A DNA stretch of 64,000 nucleotides from Methylotuvimicrobium alcaliphilum 20Z (GTDB lineage: Bacteria > Pseudomonadota > Gammaproteobacteria > Methylococcales > Methylomonadaceae). This document shows, one piece after another, positions 17,373 to 25,595 of the stretch. Position 1 is the stretch's first letter; every line of letters starts with the position of its first letter. A program made the translations under genes and the position numbers. The stretch spans positions 806,001 to 870,000 of the forward strand of contig NC_016112.1 in the NCBI RefSeq assembly GCF_000968535.2. Reading direction: 5' to 3'. Below the pieces are notes generated by a model. It was not told the DNA's origin, did no database searches, and was given only the letters and a program-made list of their open reading frames with translations.

Positions 17373-18481
17373 ATCAAGTCCCAGGTTAGTGGTGTTCCTT
17401 TATCGCATGCTCGCTTTATTTTTCGACCCAGGAAGTGAGAAAGGTATTTGGGGGCTAATCCCAAGCCCGGTCTAATCGATCTTAAGTTCTCCGGCGTAAA
17501 TACATCTCCTTCGTGCATATCTTTCGCGACATACAATGATCTTCGGTGTATCCGTGAGCCGAGTTCTTTTGGAGTGCAGCCGTAATGTACCTTGCCTAGC
17601 GCGTTCCAAGCACGTTGTGTTTCGTTCACCAGTATTTCAAATTCTTTGGGTTCGAGCGAAAATGCGGCGTCGATACCACCTTTGGATCTATCCAATACGA
17701 AATGTTTTTCAATTATTGTGGCGCCTAGTGCAACGGCCGCGACGGGTACTCCAACGCCCAGCGTATGATCGGAAAGCCCAACTTGGCAGTCGAATAAGTC
17801 GGCCAAATGCGGGATGGTGCGTAAATTCGCATCAATAGGTTGGGCGGGATAGTTACTGGTGCATTTGAGCAGGATGAGGTTATTACATCCATTATTTCTC
17901 AATATTCCGATGGCTTCGGCGAGTTCCGGCAGGCTTGCCATGCCGGTGGACATGATGACGGGCTTTCCGGTCGAAGCGACTTTTTTTAATAAGGCATGGT
18001 CTATATTTTCAAATGAGGCGATTTTATAGCAAGGAACATCCAGCGATTCCAAAAACTCTACTGCCGATTCGTCGAATGGTGTGCTAAAAGCGACGAGGCC
18101 CAGTTTTTTCGCATGCTCGAATAGCGGTTGATGCCATTCCCAAGGCGTCATCGCTCGTTGGTATAGTTCGTATAACGATTTGCCGTGCCATAAGCTGTCT
18201 TTATCATCGATAAAGAATTCGCCGGTATGCAAATCCAATGTCATCGTGTCGGCGGTATAGGTTTGTAGTTTTATCGCGTCTACGCCGGCTTTCGCTGCAG
18301 CCTCAATCATCGCTAATGCCGTGTCAAGTGATTGATTATGGTTGCCTGATAGTTCGGCGATGATAAAAGGGGGGCGATTGGGGCCGATAAGGCGGTCGGC
18401 AATAGCTGTTTCTTGCATGGCGGGATTAAACCGGTTCTCTAAGGATTTAATTTGGCTTTCAGATTCTATCAAGCTTTTCAT
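17369..18481 (-). CDS. pseI: Pseudaminic acid synthase
   Basis: Condenses the 6-deoxy-diacetamido-altrose released by PseG with phosphoenolpyruvate to give pseudaminic acid. It is a NeuB-family TIM barrel: 'IIAELSGNHNQSLDTALAMI', 'GVDAIKLQTYTADTMTL', 'GKPVIMSTGMASL', 'CTSNYPAQP', 'GLSDHTLG', 'IEKHFVLDR', followed by a C-terminal SAF (antifreeze-like) domain with 'RRSLYVAKDMHEGD'. The 370-residue call has a 20-residue N-terminal extension compared with usual PseI; an in-frame ATG at 18421 would give the normal length. It heads a four-gene minus-strand operon and is divergent from the flagellin gene. Confidence 0.92.
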   Translation of the reverse strand: MKSLIESESQIKSLENRFNPAMQETAIADRLIGPNRPPFIIAELSGNHNQSLDTALAMIEAAAKAGVDAIKLQTYTADTMTLDLHTGEFFIDDKDSLWHGKSLYELYQRAMTPWEWHQPLFEHAKKLGLVAFSTPFDESAVEFLESLDVPCYKIASFENIDHALLKKVASTGKPVIMSTGMASLPELAEAIGILRNNGCNNLILLKCTSNYPAQPIDANLRTIPHLADLFDCQVGLSDHTLGVGVPVAAVALGATIIEKHFVLDRSKGGIDAAFSLEPKEFEILVNETQRAWNALGKVHYGCTPKELGSRIHRRSLYVAKDMHEGDVFTPENLRSIRPGLGLAPKYLSHFLGRKIKRACDKGTPLTWDLI

Positions 18482-18567
18482 GATGAGGCCGATAAAATTT
18501 CTTGAATCGGCAAACGGCTTGATGATGAAAATTGTGAGTCAGGTCCGGTAATTGACGAAAATGAATT

Positions 18568-18594
18568 AAAGGCATCGCCGCTCTTGCCGATAAC
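18568..18594 (+). promoter_or_regulatory. Sigma-28 (FliA) promoter of the flagellin gene
   Basis: TAAA at 18568-18571, a 15-base spacer and GCCGATAA at 18587-18594, which is a full match to the flagellar sigma-28 consensus. It lies 55 bases before the flagellin ATG, with an AGGAGGG-like ribosome site at 18636-18644. It marks fliC as a late flagellar gene. Confidence 0.9.
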
Positions 18595-18649
18595 ACAAGC
18601 GAGACAAAACTTAATATAACGATTCAATATCCGCTAGGAGGGTAAGATC

Positions 18650-19501
18650 ATGTCAATGGTAATCAATACAAACGTTGCATCAATTAATAGCCAACGCCAA
18701 TTGAATGCAACAAACAATGTCTTGAAGACATCGATGGAGCGTTTGTCTTCGGGTTTACGGGTAAACTCGGCAAAAGATGACGCGGCAGGCCTTGCAATCG
18801 GTAATGCGATGAACTCTCAAATTAGAGGCATGACGGTTGCAGTTAGAAACGCCAATGACGGTATTTCTATGGCGCAAACCGCGGAAGCTGGAATGGGGGT
18901 TATAACAGACACATTGCAACGGATGCGCGATCTTGCGGTACAAGCAGCCAATGACGGCGCGGTGACGGGAAACGATAGAGAAAAACTGAATGCCGAATAT
19001 CAACAACTGAGCGCCGAATTAGTTCGTATCGTTGAAAATACCGAGTTTAACGGTAAAAAAATTCTTGACGGAGATTTGTCGGGAGGTGTCAACTTCCAAG
19101 TTGGCGCAAATACTGCCGCTAATAATCAAATATCGGTTACGGTGGCGGGCTTGAAGGGGGCTGCATTGGCAAGCGTTACCGGAACTGGTGGAGGGGCTGC
19201 AATTACGGGAACCACTGCATCAAATGCTTTGGCCGCAATTACTGCGATAGACAATGCCATTAAAACGATCGACACTTCTCGTGCCGAGCTTGGCGCTATC
19301 CAAAACCGTTTTACCACTACAATTGCCAACCTCCAATCGTCGATTGAAAACCAATCGGCTGCGCGGTCTAGAATCATGGATGCCGATTTTGCCGCAGAAA
19401 CTGCCGCCTTGAGTCGAAATCAAATTTTACAACAAGCGGGTGTGGCAATGCTGGCGCAAGCCAACCAAGCCCCTCAAACGGTGCTCAGCCTGTTGAGATA
19501 A
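18650..19501 (+). CDS. fliC: Flagellin
   Basis: A 283-residue flagellin, the filament subunit exported through the flagellar type III system. The conserved coiled-coil ends are intact: N-terminal 'NTNVASINSQRQLNATN' and 'MERLSSGLRVNSAKDDAAGLAI', C-terminal 'SRIMDADFAAETAALSRNQI' and 'VLSLLR'. The central variable domain is very short (about residues 165-205), so surface-exposed glycosylation sites would have to be in or near it. It is followed by a hairpin and then flaG-fliD-fliS. The pse island next door and the Maf gene downstream suggest that it is decorated with pseudaminic acid. Confidence 0.95.
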   Translation: MSMVINTNVASINSQRQLNATNNVLKTSMERLSSGLRVNSAKDDAAGLAIGNAMNSQIRGMTVAVRNANDGISMAQTAEAGMGVITDTLQRMRDLAVQAANDGAVTGNDREKLNAEYQQLSAELVRIVENTEFNGKKILDGDLSGGVNFQVGANTAANNQISVTVAGLKGAALASVTGTGGGAAITGTTASNALAAITAIDNAIKTIDTSRAELGAIQNRFTTTIANLQSSIENQSAARSRIMDADFAAETAALSRNQILQQAGVAMLAQANQAPQTVLSLLR

Positions 19502-19515
19502 GGTGGTAAGATAAC

Positions 19516-19538
19516 GGGTGTCCCCATATGGGGCACCC
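19516..19538 (+). terminator. Hairpin between fliC and flaG, possible partial terminator
   Basis: GGGTG..CCCC and GGGG..CACCC pair around an ATAT loop, giving a strong stem 15 bases after the flagellin stop. It is followed by TAAAAAGG rather than a T-run, so it may stabilise the abundant flagellin mRNA or reduce read-through rather than fully terminate. Confidence 0.45.
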
Positions 19539-19562
19539 TAAAAAGGCGAGTAGAGGTGAGTT

Positions 19563-19994
19563 ATGAGTAATGATATTTCAAATGTCACCAGACTAAGCTT
19601 CACATCTTCCCAGAAAATAGACAGCACCGTTTCTAGGATCAAGGATTTCAAAGATAATACTGTCGAGCAAGCCCAAGGCAATGCGGCTAGTGTTTCGGCG
19701 GCAGGGCCTGAGAAGGATCATAAAGCAGGCGATAAAAAATCGGAAAATTTGATTTCTTTTGAAGACGCGAAAATATTGGCTGAAGAGGGTAATAAGGTTT
19801 TGGCCGAGGCGCAACGTAATTTGCAGTTTAAAGTAGATGACGAAACCAGTCGAGTTGTGGTGAGTGTGGTCGATCGTAAAAGTGGCGAAGTTTTGAGGCA
19901 AATTCCGAGTGATGAGATTTTGGCTTTAGCCAAGCGCTTGAAGGATTTGGATGGCAAGCAAGGGCATGGAGTGTTTTTTATGGAGCGTGCGTAA
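19563..19994 (+). CDS. flaG: FlaG family protein
   Basis: A 143-residue FlaG-like protein. The N-terminal 75 residues are low-complexity and poorly conserved. The C-terminal part ('AEAQRNLQFKVDDETSRVVVSVVDRKSGEVLRQIPSDEIL' in segments) is the FlaG domain. FlaG proteins influence filament length in several bacteria; the mechanism is unclear. The position between flagellin and fliD is standard. Confidence 0.88.
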   Translation: MSNDISNVTRLSFTSSQKIDSTVSRIKDFKDNTVEQAQGNAASVSAAGPEKDHKAGDKKSENLISFEDAKILAEEGNKVLAEAQRNLQFKVDDETSRVVVSVVDRKSGEVLRQIPSDEILALAKRLKDLDGKQGHGVFFMERA

Positions 19995-20015
19995 TTTATC
20001 CAAGAGGAGAAAGTC

Positions 20016-21365
20016 ATGGCCATTACATCGGCATTGGGTCTAGGTAGCGGTATCGATATCAACGGTTTGGTCAGTCAATTGGTTAGGGCCGAAGGTCAGC
20101 CGGCTTTGAATGCGATCAACCGCCAAGAAACTTCGGTGAAATCTAGGTTAAGCGCTCTTGGCACTTTGAAGAGCGCTTTGTCTGGTTTTCAAGCCGCGGC
20201 GAATAAGTTAAAAGACGGTGGCTTGTTTAGTAAGCATCAAGCAGCGACGGCTAATGACAATATCGCTACGGCTCAAGCAAGCAGCCTAGCGGTTGCCGGA
20301 AGTTATTCGTTGAAGGTGACGCAGCTTGCGACCTCGCATAAATTGATCACGGGAGGGGTGGGCTATTCCGGGTATGATGCCGAGATTGGCGTTGGCGAGT
20401 TGACTCTTTCCGTTGGTGGTGCTGCGTTTTCGGTGAATATTGATGACACCAATAATACCCTTGGCGGGATTCGTGACACGATCAATAGAGCGCAAGACAA
20501 TACTGGAGTGACGGCGAGTATCATCAGCGTCGATGAGGGTTATAAACTAGTCTTGACCGCTAAGGACACCGGTAGCGCTAATGCTATTTCAATGTCGTCG
20601 ACAGATTCAGGTTTAGCTGATTTGGCTGATAACATGCAACAACAAAGACCGGCGCTCGATGCGATAATCGAGGTGGACGGGCAAGTCGCGACGCGAGGCC
20701 AAAACTCGATATCGGATGTCATTCAAGGCGTGACATTGGATTTAAAGACCGCCGATCCCGATACCGTCTTTGACTTGGATGTTTCCGTCGATTCGAAGGC
20801 CATTACCGAAGCCGCCAATGACTTTGTCAAGGCTTACAATAGTTTGATGAGTTCGGTAAAAAATTTGGGGAAATTCGATGCTGAAACTCAAGCGGCTGGC
20901 GCGCTGATTGGAGATTCGACGCTCAGAATGGTTCAAAGTCAAATCAGAAGCGAAATTTCCCGTCCGGTCGATTCGGCGAATGGCGATCTTAATTCTTTGG
21001 CATTGATAGGAATAACGATCGACCGTAATGGAGTCATGTCGCTGGATAATTCAAAATTTAGCGAGATATTGGACGGTAATCTTGGCGCGATCAGTGATGT
21101 ATTTTCATCCGATCAGGGTATTGCGAATCGTTTGAGCGAGCGGTTAGACCAATATTTGAAAACAGGCGGCGTATTGGATTCTAGAACGAAGTCTTTGAGT
21201 CAACAGTTGAAAGGATTCGAGACACGCCGCGAAAATGTGCAGGTTCGCTTGGATAACTTGGAAAGCGCTTTGTTGAAGCAATTTATTGCGATGGATACCG
21301 CGGTTGGACAGTTTCAAGCTACCGGTTCCTTTGTCGCTCAACAATTGGCGCTATTGAATAGTTAA
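20016..21365 (+). CDS. fliD: Flagellar filament capping protein FliD (hook-associated protein 2)
   Basis: Forms the oligomeric cap at the filament tip that guides flagellin folding and insertion. The 449-residue protein has the FliD N-terminus ('LGLGSGIDINGLVSQLVRAEGQPAL' in two stretches) and the C-terminal FliD domain beginning near 'RPALDAIIEVDG' and running to 'VAQQLALLNS'. The length is normal for a FliD with short outer domains. AGAGGAG precedes the ATG by about eight bases. Confidence 0.93.
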   Translation: MAITSALGLGSGIDINGLVSQLVRAEGQPALNAINRQETSVKSRLSALGTLKSALSGFQAAANKLKDGGLFSKHQAATANDNIATAQASSLAVAGSYSLKVTQLATSHKLITGGVGYSGYDAEIGVGELTLSVGGAAFSVNIDDTNNTLGGIRDTINRAQDNTGVTASIISVDEGYKLVLTAKDTGSANAISMSSTDSGLADLADNMQQQRPALDAIIEVDGQVATRGQNSISDVIQGVTLDLKTADPDTVFDLDVSVDSKAITEAANDFVKAYNSLMSSVKNLGKFDAETQAAGALIGDSTLRMVQSQIRSEISRPVDSANGDLNSLALIGITIDRNGVMSLDNSKFSEILDGNLGAISDVFSSDQGIANRLSERLDQYLKTGGVLDSRTKSLSQQLKGFETRRENVQVRLDNLESALLKQFIAMDTAVGQFQATGSFVAQQLALLNS

Positions 21366-21395
21366 TACGAAATGAATACTATGAAAGAGGCGAAT

Positions 21396-21794
21396 ATGAG
21401 ACCGAGTATGTATAGGAACAATGTAAATAAATATGCCGCGGTGCAAAATGAAGCGGCTTTAGAGGATGCTTCACCTCATAAACTGATTCAGATGTTAATG
21501 AGCGGTTTTTTAATGCGCGTTAATGCCGCGAAAGGTGCGATCGATCGAGGCGATTTCGAAGGTAAAAGCGAGCAAATTTCGAAAGCCATTGCAATAGTCG
21601 GCGGGTTGACTGATGGGCTGAATGCCGAAGAAGGCGGTGAAATAGCAGAAAATCTGAGCAATCTTTATAGCTATATTAATAATCGCTTATTTCAAGCGAG
21701 CTCCGAAAACGATATCGCTATTTTGGACGAGGTTGCCGGTTTAATGCGGGAGCTTAAAGAAGCTTGGGACGCGATTCCGGAAAGATATCTGTAA
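21396..21794 (+). CDS. fliS: Flagellin export chaperone FliS
   Basis: Cytosolic chaperone that binds the flagellin C-terminus before export. The 132 residues from ATG 21396 (with AGAGG eight bases upstream) begin 'MRPSMYRNNVNKYAAVQNE' and contain 'SPHKLIQMLMSGFLMRVNAAKGAI' and 'EEGGEIAENLSNLYSYINNRL', typical FliS. An in-frame ATG at 21372 is possible but would add eight atypical residues and has a weaker ribosome site. It is directly followed by the FliT-like gene. Confidence 0.9.
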   Translation: MRPSMYRNNVNKYAAVQNEAALEDASPHKLIQMLMSGFLMRVNAAKGAIDRGDFEGKSEQISKAIAIVGGLTDGLNAEEGGEIAENLSNLYSYINNRLFQASSENDIAILDEVAGLMRELKEAWDAIPERYL

Positions 21795-22133
21795 GTGAAC
21801 TCTATGGATTCGGTTAATGATTTGATCAAAGAATTGACGGCTTTTTCGGATTTGATCGGTCAGGCAATCGATGATGAAAAATGGGAGTATCTCAACGATT
21901 TGCTAGCGCGGCGTCAAGATTGTTTAGAGCGGCTGTTTAGCCGCTCGGACGGCGGGGAAGATAAGAATGAATTGAGCTCATTGTTACGAAAGGTTCAGCG
22001 GGAAGATGAGCACTATATGGCGAAAGTTCAAGCTCGGAAATTGGCGTTGCAAAAAGAAGCCGGAGCGCTCAATCAGGGGAGAAAGAGCATTAAGGCTTAT
22101 CAGGTTATTAGTGATGATTTCGCTAGGGAATGA
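21795..22133 (+). CDS. FliT-like small flagellar protein
   Basis: A 112-residue helical protein starting at GTG 21795 or ATG 21804, immediately after fliS. The sequence is all-helical and charged ('LIKELTAFSDLIGQAIDDEKWEYLNDLLARRQDCLERL' in segments), as in FliT, the chaperone of FliD. Identity is inferred from position, size and helix pattern; sequence similarity to FliT is weak in general. Confidence 0.65.
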   Translation: MNSMDSVNDLIKELTAFSDLIGQAIDDEKWEYLNDLLARRQDCLERLFSRSDGGEDKNELSSLLRKVQREDEHYMAKVQARKLALQKEAGALNQGRKSIKAYQVISDDFARE

Positions 22134-22181
22134 CGGGGCAGCCTTTCATGGGCTAGCCTATTTCCGCAGAAAGTAAATTCC

Positions 22182-22230
22182 ACTCCCTTTTGATCGAAAA
22201 ATCTGACCTGCTGCCGACATCCTCGCTAGC
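22182..22230. repeat. Truncated end of the dispersed palindromic element family
   Basis: Starts with ACTCCCTTTTGATCGAAAAA, the same terminal sequence that closes (in complement) the element at 49767-49989. It continues into CTGCTGCCGACATCCTCGCTAGCC, the family core in segments, then stops. It is a solo or broken end. Confidence 0.65.
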
Positions 22231-22331
22231 CTTTTTGGTGAGCGAAATCTCTATACAAACGTATAATTAAGTTATTGAATTAGGAATATGCATAAAATAA
22301 CTTATACAAGTAGTAGGCTTTGCGGCGGTTC

Positions 22332-22420
22332 GGTGGCTCGCTTGACAGGGCGCCGTGAATACGTCCATGTAAGCTTGACGGCGGCTATCCCTGCCGCCGA
22401 CACCTGTCAATCGAGCCACC
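22332..22420. repeat. Copy of the dispersed palindromic element family
   Basis: GGTGGCTCGCTTGACAGG (22332-22349) is mirrored by CCTGTCAATCGAGCCACC (22403-22420). Between them lies the core with GCCGTGAATACGTCCATG and CTGCCGCCGACACC. Together with 22182-22230 it fills most of the 449-base gap between the flagellar operon and maf, in which I see no gene. Confidence 0.7.
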
Positions 22421-22582
22421 AAACCCTCTTCCAACAGTTGTCTAAGTTATTTTATTGCTCGCTCCTTAACTTCTTATTCTTCATGATCCTCATGGTGAAA
22501 TGCTTTTTCTAGGTTGATGGCAACCGCCCCCGCCTTCTGTAAATGATAAAAATAGAGGCATTTTGCCAAACCCCAAGTGCAA

Positions 22583-25078
22583 TTAAGACTGTTTTTGTTC
22601 GGCAATGATTTTTTTTAGTGTCAATGCGGCAGGCAGATCGGGTTTTTGCTCCAAAATATGATCAATCATCATTTCCGCCGCATCGGGAATGCGGTTTTCT
22701 AAATACAAATTAGCCAGTTTCAGTTTGACTGACGTGTCGTTTGGAAATTGTGCGATATAGGCATTGTAGCTGTCTATGGCGATCATTAATTGCCCCAATA
22801 TTCTTGCCGATTCTGCGTAAAACGGTAGATATAAAGGAGAAAGTTGGCTGAGACATTCCAGTGCCAAGAAGGCGTTTTCATTGTTTTGTTGGTTGATGCT
22901 GATTAATGCGATTCTGAGTAAAGCTTCTTCTAACAATGGCGAGTTTTCATAATTCAATATTTCGTCGTAAAAACCGAGCGCTATGTCGTAATTTTCTTCG
23001 ATTTCGGCAATGAAGGCCGAAATTAGCTTTAAATAAGAGGCCTTGTTAGGTTCCTTGTCGTCGATTGTCAGTGCGTTGAGTAAGTCATGTAACTCCTCGT
23101 TTTTCTTGTGCTTGAGCAGTAATAAGGCTCTTGCTTTGACGTCAGGCAAGCGAGATACGGTTCTATTTTGCGCATAACGCTTCGATGCGTCATTTTTTAT
23201 GAAAGCATCAAATTTTTCCGAAAATGATTCGAATTCGGTAGCGATTGGTTCGGGAAGATGAGTATTCGGATGGTTTTTAAGCCATATGCGAGCTCGGTTA
23301 AAGCATTGATCTTTATTCCATTGCGTAAAAAGCATGGTGAAGTTCGGATTGTTTTTCTGCTCTTCTTGTCTCGTTTGAGTTCGCTGCAAGGTGTCTTCGA
23401 TAAGCTCAATTAAGTGCTTGGCTCCAGTTAAATAGGATTGGTAGTAAACTAGACCAACGTCCTTTGCTTTTTCCGCGTTCCAATCGCTCTTGTGCGGCGC
23501 GGTTATTTTAAGAAAATTTCGGAGGCCGAAGCGTTTGACCAAGTTGCCGTGAACTTTGTAGCGCCTATTGAGCTGCTTTTCGATAATGTCCAGATTTCGC
23601 TTATCGCGATAGTTTTCAATCAAGCCCTCTTTGTTATACATCCTATTATTGATTTCGATAGCTTTGTTAGCGAGTTTTTTGATATTGCTAATTTGATGAA
23701 GGGCCTTTTTTAGCTCGGTGGTCAAGGCTTCAAAATCTTCCTTGAGGTCGGTGTCGCTAACCTTTGGGATATGTTTTGCGACAATGTCAATTGGCGCGAT
23801 TTCAATTTCGGTTAATTCAATTTTCTCCGGCGGAATATGTTCGATAGTTCTTGCTTTTGCCGCTGTGGGGGCGAGGTTGATGATTTTTCGTTGATCGGCC
23901 GTAATGATTTCAGCCTGTTGCGATAGAACCTCGAGCGCGGTATAAAAGTCTTGACCTGTAGGTCTTTTTTCTCCGTTATAAGTTTCTACTTGCAAGGATG
24001 TTAATTTATATTTCGGGCCGGCTAATTGTTCGTTGCTGCCCTTGGCGTGGGTGATGCCTTCTTTTGTGTAACAGAGATCGAATCCTGCCAGTAAAATGCG
24101 CTCGAATCCAAAAAAATAAGCGGTATTTAAAGCGGTATTGGTTACTGTGGGGCCGATGCTGTCTAAGTTTTCGGGATTGATGATCGATTTCCACGGTAGA
24201 CGCTCTCCCAAGTAGAGGCTAGTGTAAGGCCATTGGTTGAGTAATCTTGGATGCACATGATAGGCATGGATAAAAATTGTGTCGGATCCGAATTGAAACA
24301 TTTCCTTGCTGTAATCAGTGCTAATGGCTTGTGGGTCGACAGAAAATACGAAGTCTGGGTTGATTCCGTTAGCAACTAATTGTCGGGAAATGCGAGAAAC
24401 CGAAAAAACGGTGAGTTTGCTTCTGTTTTGTTTTACCCAGGGAAGGATATTGGATAAAGACGGCCCTCCCGCAAGAATGATGACGGTTTGGTTTTTGAAG
24501 GCATTTTTGAGTAAGCCGGCGGGTAATAGATTATCGGTTGCATTTTCCAGTTGTCTAATGATGAAGCTTTCATTGCCGATTGCCGCATTATGTTGCCAGT
24601 GCAGGGTATGCAGGGTTTCTTTAATAGTCCAGCTGAGCTCGGCGTATTCATTTCGTGCGAATTGCTGTGCGCAAATCGAATTAAACGATTTGACTGCGCC
24701 GATATAAAGGTATTGGTCTATCTTGAAGTCGCTTGCTTTTTCTAGCCATTCGTCGGCGGTTAGGCAGGCGATTTCAGTCGGGAAATCGCCCAATAAATGG
24801 TGTTGATTGAGCGTGTCGAGAATGTCTTGAGTCTCGATGAATATGTATCGAGAGCCGCTTGGAATGCCCTGCTCGGTTATATACTTTGGCAATAATCCCG
24901 AATCCGTGCCGATAATGATGTTAAGCGTGTCTTCTTGCAGCAATGACTTGCTGAAAGTCGTTTCGAAAACGACATTGGCGCTGATTTTGTCAAATGTCCC
25001 TCGGTTGATCGCATATAAATAGGTATCGCCAAATTTGTTTGTAGATAATATGTTTTCGGTTAGGGTCATTGCTGTCAT
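22583..25078 (-). CDS. Motility-associated factor (Maf) glycosyltransferase, DUF115 family
   Basis: An 831-residue protein. Maf proteins transfer nonulosonic acids such as pseudaminic acid from the CMP donor onto flagellin in the cytoplasm. The central DUF115/MptE-like domain (about residues 195-410) shows 'VIILAGGPSLSNILPWV', 'VFSVSRISRQLVANGINPDFVFSVDP', 'LDSIGPTVTNTALNTAYFFG' and 'ILLAGFDLCYTKEG'. The final 170 residues are TPR-like helical repeats ('LLKHKKNEELHDLLNAL', 'KLANLYLENRIPDAAEMM'). Lying between two flagellins and beside the pse island, this is the expected flagellin pseudaminyltransferase. The specificity is inferred from context. Confidence 0.85.
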   Translation of the reverse strand: MTAMTLTENILSTNKFGDTYLYAINRGTFDKISANVVFETTFSKSLLQEDTLNIIIGTDSGLLPKYITEQGIPSGSRYIFIETQDILDTLNQHHLLGDFPTEIACLTADEWLEKASDFKIDQYLYIGAVKSFNSICAQQFARNEYAELSWTIKETLHTLHWQHNAAIGNESFIIRQLENATDNLLPAGLLKNAFKNQTVIILAGGPSLSNILPWVKQNRSKLTVFSVSRISRQLVANGINPDFVFSVDPQAISTDYSKEMFQFGSDTIFIHAYHVHPRLLNQWPYTSLYLGERLPWKSIINPENLDSIGPTVTNTALNTAYFFGFERILLAGFDLCYTKEGITHAKGSNEQLAGPKYKLTSLQVETYNGEKRPTGQDFYTALEVLSQQAEIITADQRKIINLAPTAAKARTIEHIPPEKIELTEIEIAPIDIVAKHIPKVSDTDLKEDFEALTTELKKALHQISNIKKLANKAIEINNRMYNKEGLIENYRDKRNLDIIEKQLNRRYKVHGNLVKRFGLRNFLKITAPHKSDWNAEKAKDVGLVYYQSYLTGAKHLIELIEDTLQRTQTRQEEQKNNPNFTMLFTQWNKDQCFNRARIWLKNHPNTHLPEPIATEFESFSEKFDAFIKNDASKRYAQNRTVSRLPDVKARALLLLKHKKNEELHDLLNALTIDDKEPNKASYLKLISAFIAEIEENYDIALGFYDEILNYENSPLLEEALLRIALISINQQNNENAFLALECLSQLSPLYLPFYAESARILGQLMIAIDSYNAYIAQFPNDTSVKLKLANLYLENRIPDAAEMMIDHILEQKPDLPAALTLKKIIAEQKQS

Positions 25079-25103
25079 TTCAATTTACGCTGTGTTGTTT
25101 TAT

Positions 25104-25345
25104 TGCTGTGAAAGGTCGTAGATTTGGACTCTTTATCTAATTTTTCGATATACGAAGCTCGGCAGAGAAAATGTCGGCTCCGAAGAGGGTACGGTTGCCC
25201 GACCGACAGGCGTCGGCGGCAAGGGCAGCCGCCGTCGAGCCTACACGAACGTATTCACGGCGTTCTGTCGGGTGAGTGACCGCACCCTCCGCCCACCAGA
25301 GTGCTTTCATTTGTCGGGGCGATGGCCAGGTCTTCATGAGCGTTA
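25104..25345. repeat. Dispersed element copy (long form), homologous to 52752-53035
   Basis: This segment matches 52752-53035 along most of its length, sharing GACTCTTTATCT, TTTTTCGATAT, GAAGAGGGT.CGGTTGCCCGA and GGTCTTCATGA. The centre is the palindromic core (GTCGGCGGCAAGGGCAGCC). A 66-residue ORF across it is repeat-derived and not annotated as a gene. Confidence 0.75.
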
Positions 25346-25429
25346 GGCTTAGGATGTCGCCAAAAATAATGACCCTTTTTCCGAAGCGGGCGTGTTGATA
25401 TCTGTATGCTCTTGGCTAGTCAAATTTCG

Positions 25430-25556
25430 GGGCGCCGGAGTGTCCGTCAAAGGACGCAGTGAACCCCTCCATGGGGCTTGGCGGCAGCGTTCCCCGTTTC
25501 GCTAGCGACACCCCATACCGTCCTAAAGTTAGCCATTTTTTGAGTATAAAGGGAGT
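25430..25556. repeat. Dispersed palindromic element copy
   Basis: Ends in TTTTTTGAGTATAAAGGGAGT, the complement of the left terminus of the 49767-49989 copy. The interior has GGGGCTTGGCGGCAGCG and GCTAGCGACACCCCATACC. With 25104-25345 it occupies nearly the whole 517-base gap between maf and the second flagellin; no gene is seen there. Confidence 0.7.
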
Positions 25557-25595
25557 CATACCGAAATTTGAGTGCGACGGGTACAGTATAGGTGC

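Noticed and set aside
25137-25337. 66-residue minus-strand ORF (starting MKTWPSPRQMK)
   Set aside because: It lies wholly in a dispersed repeat and has a partner ORF in the homologous repeat at 52747-53028; the similarity reflects the repeat DNA, not a protein family.
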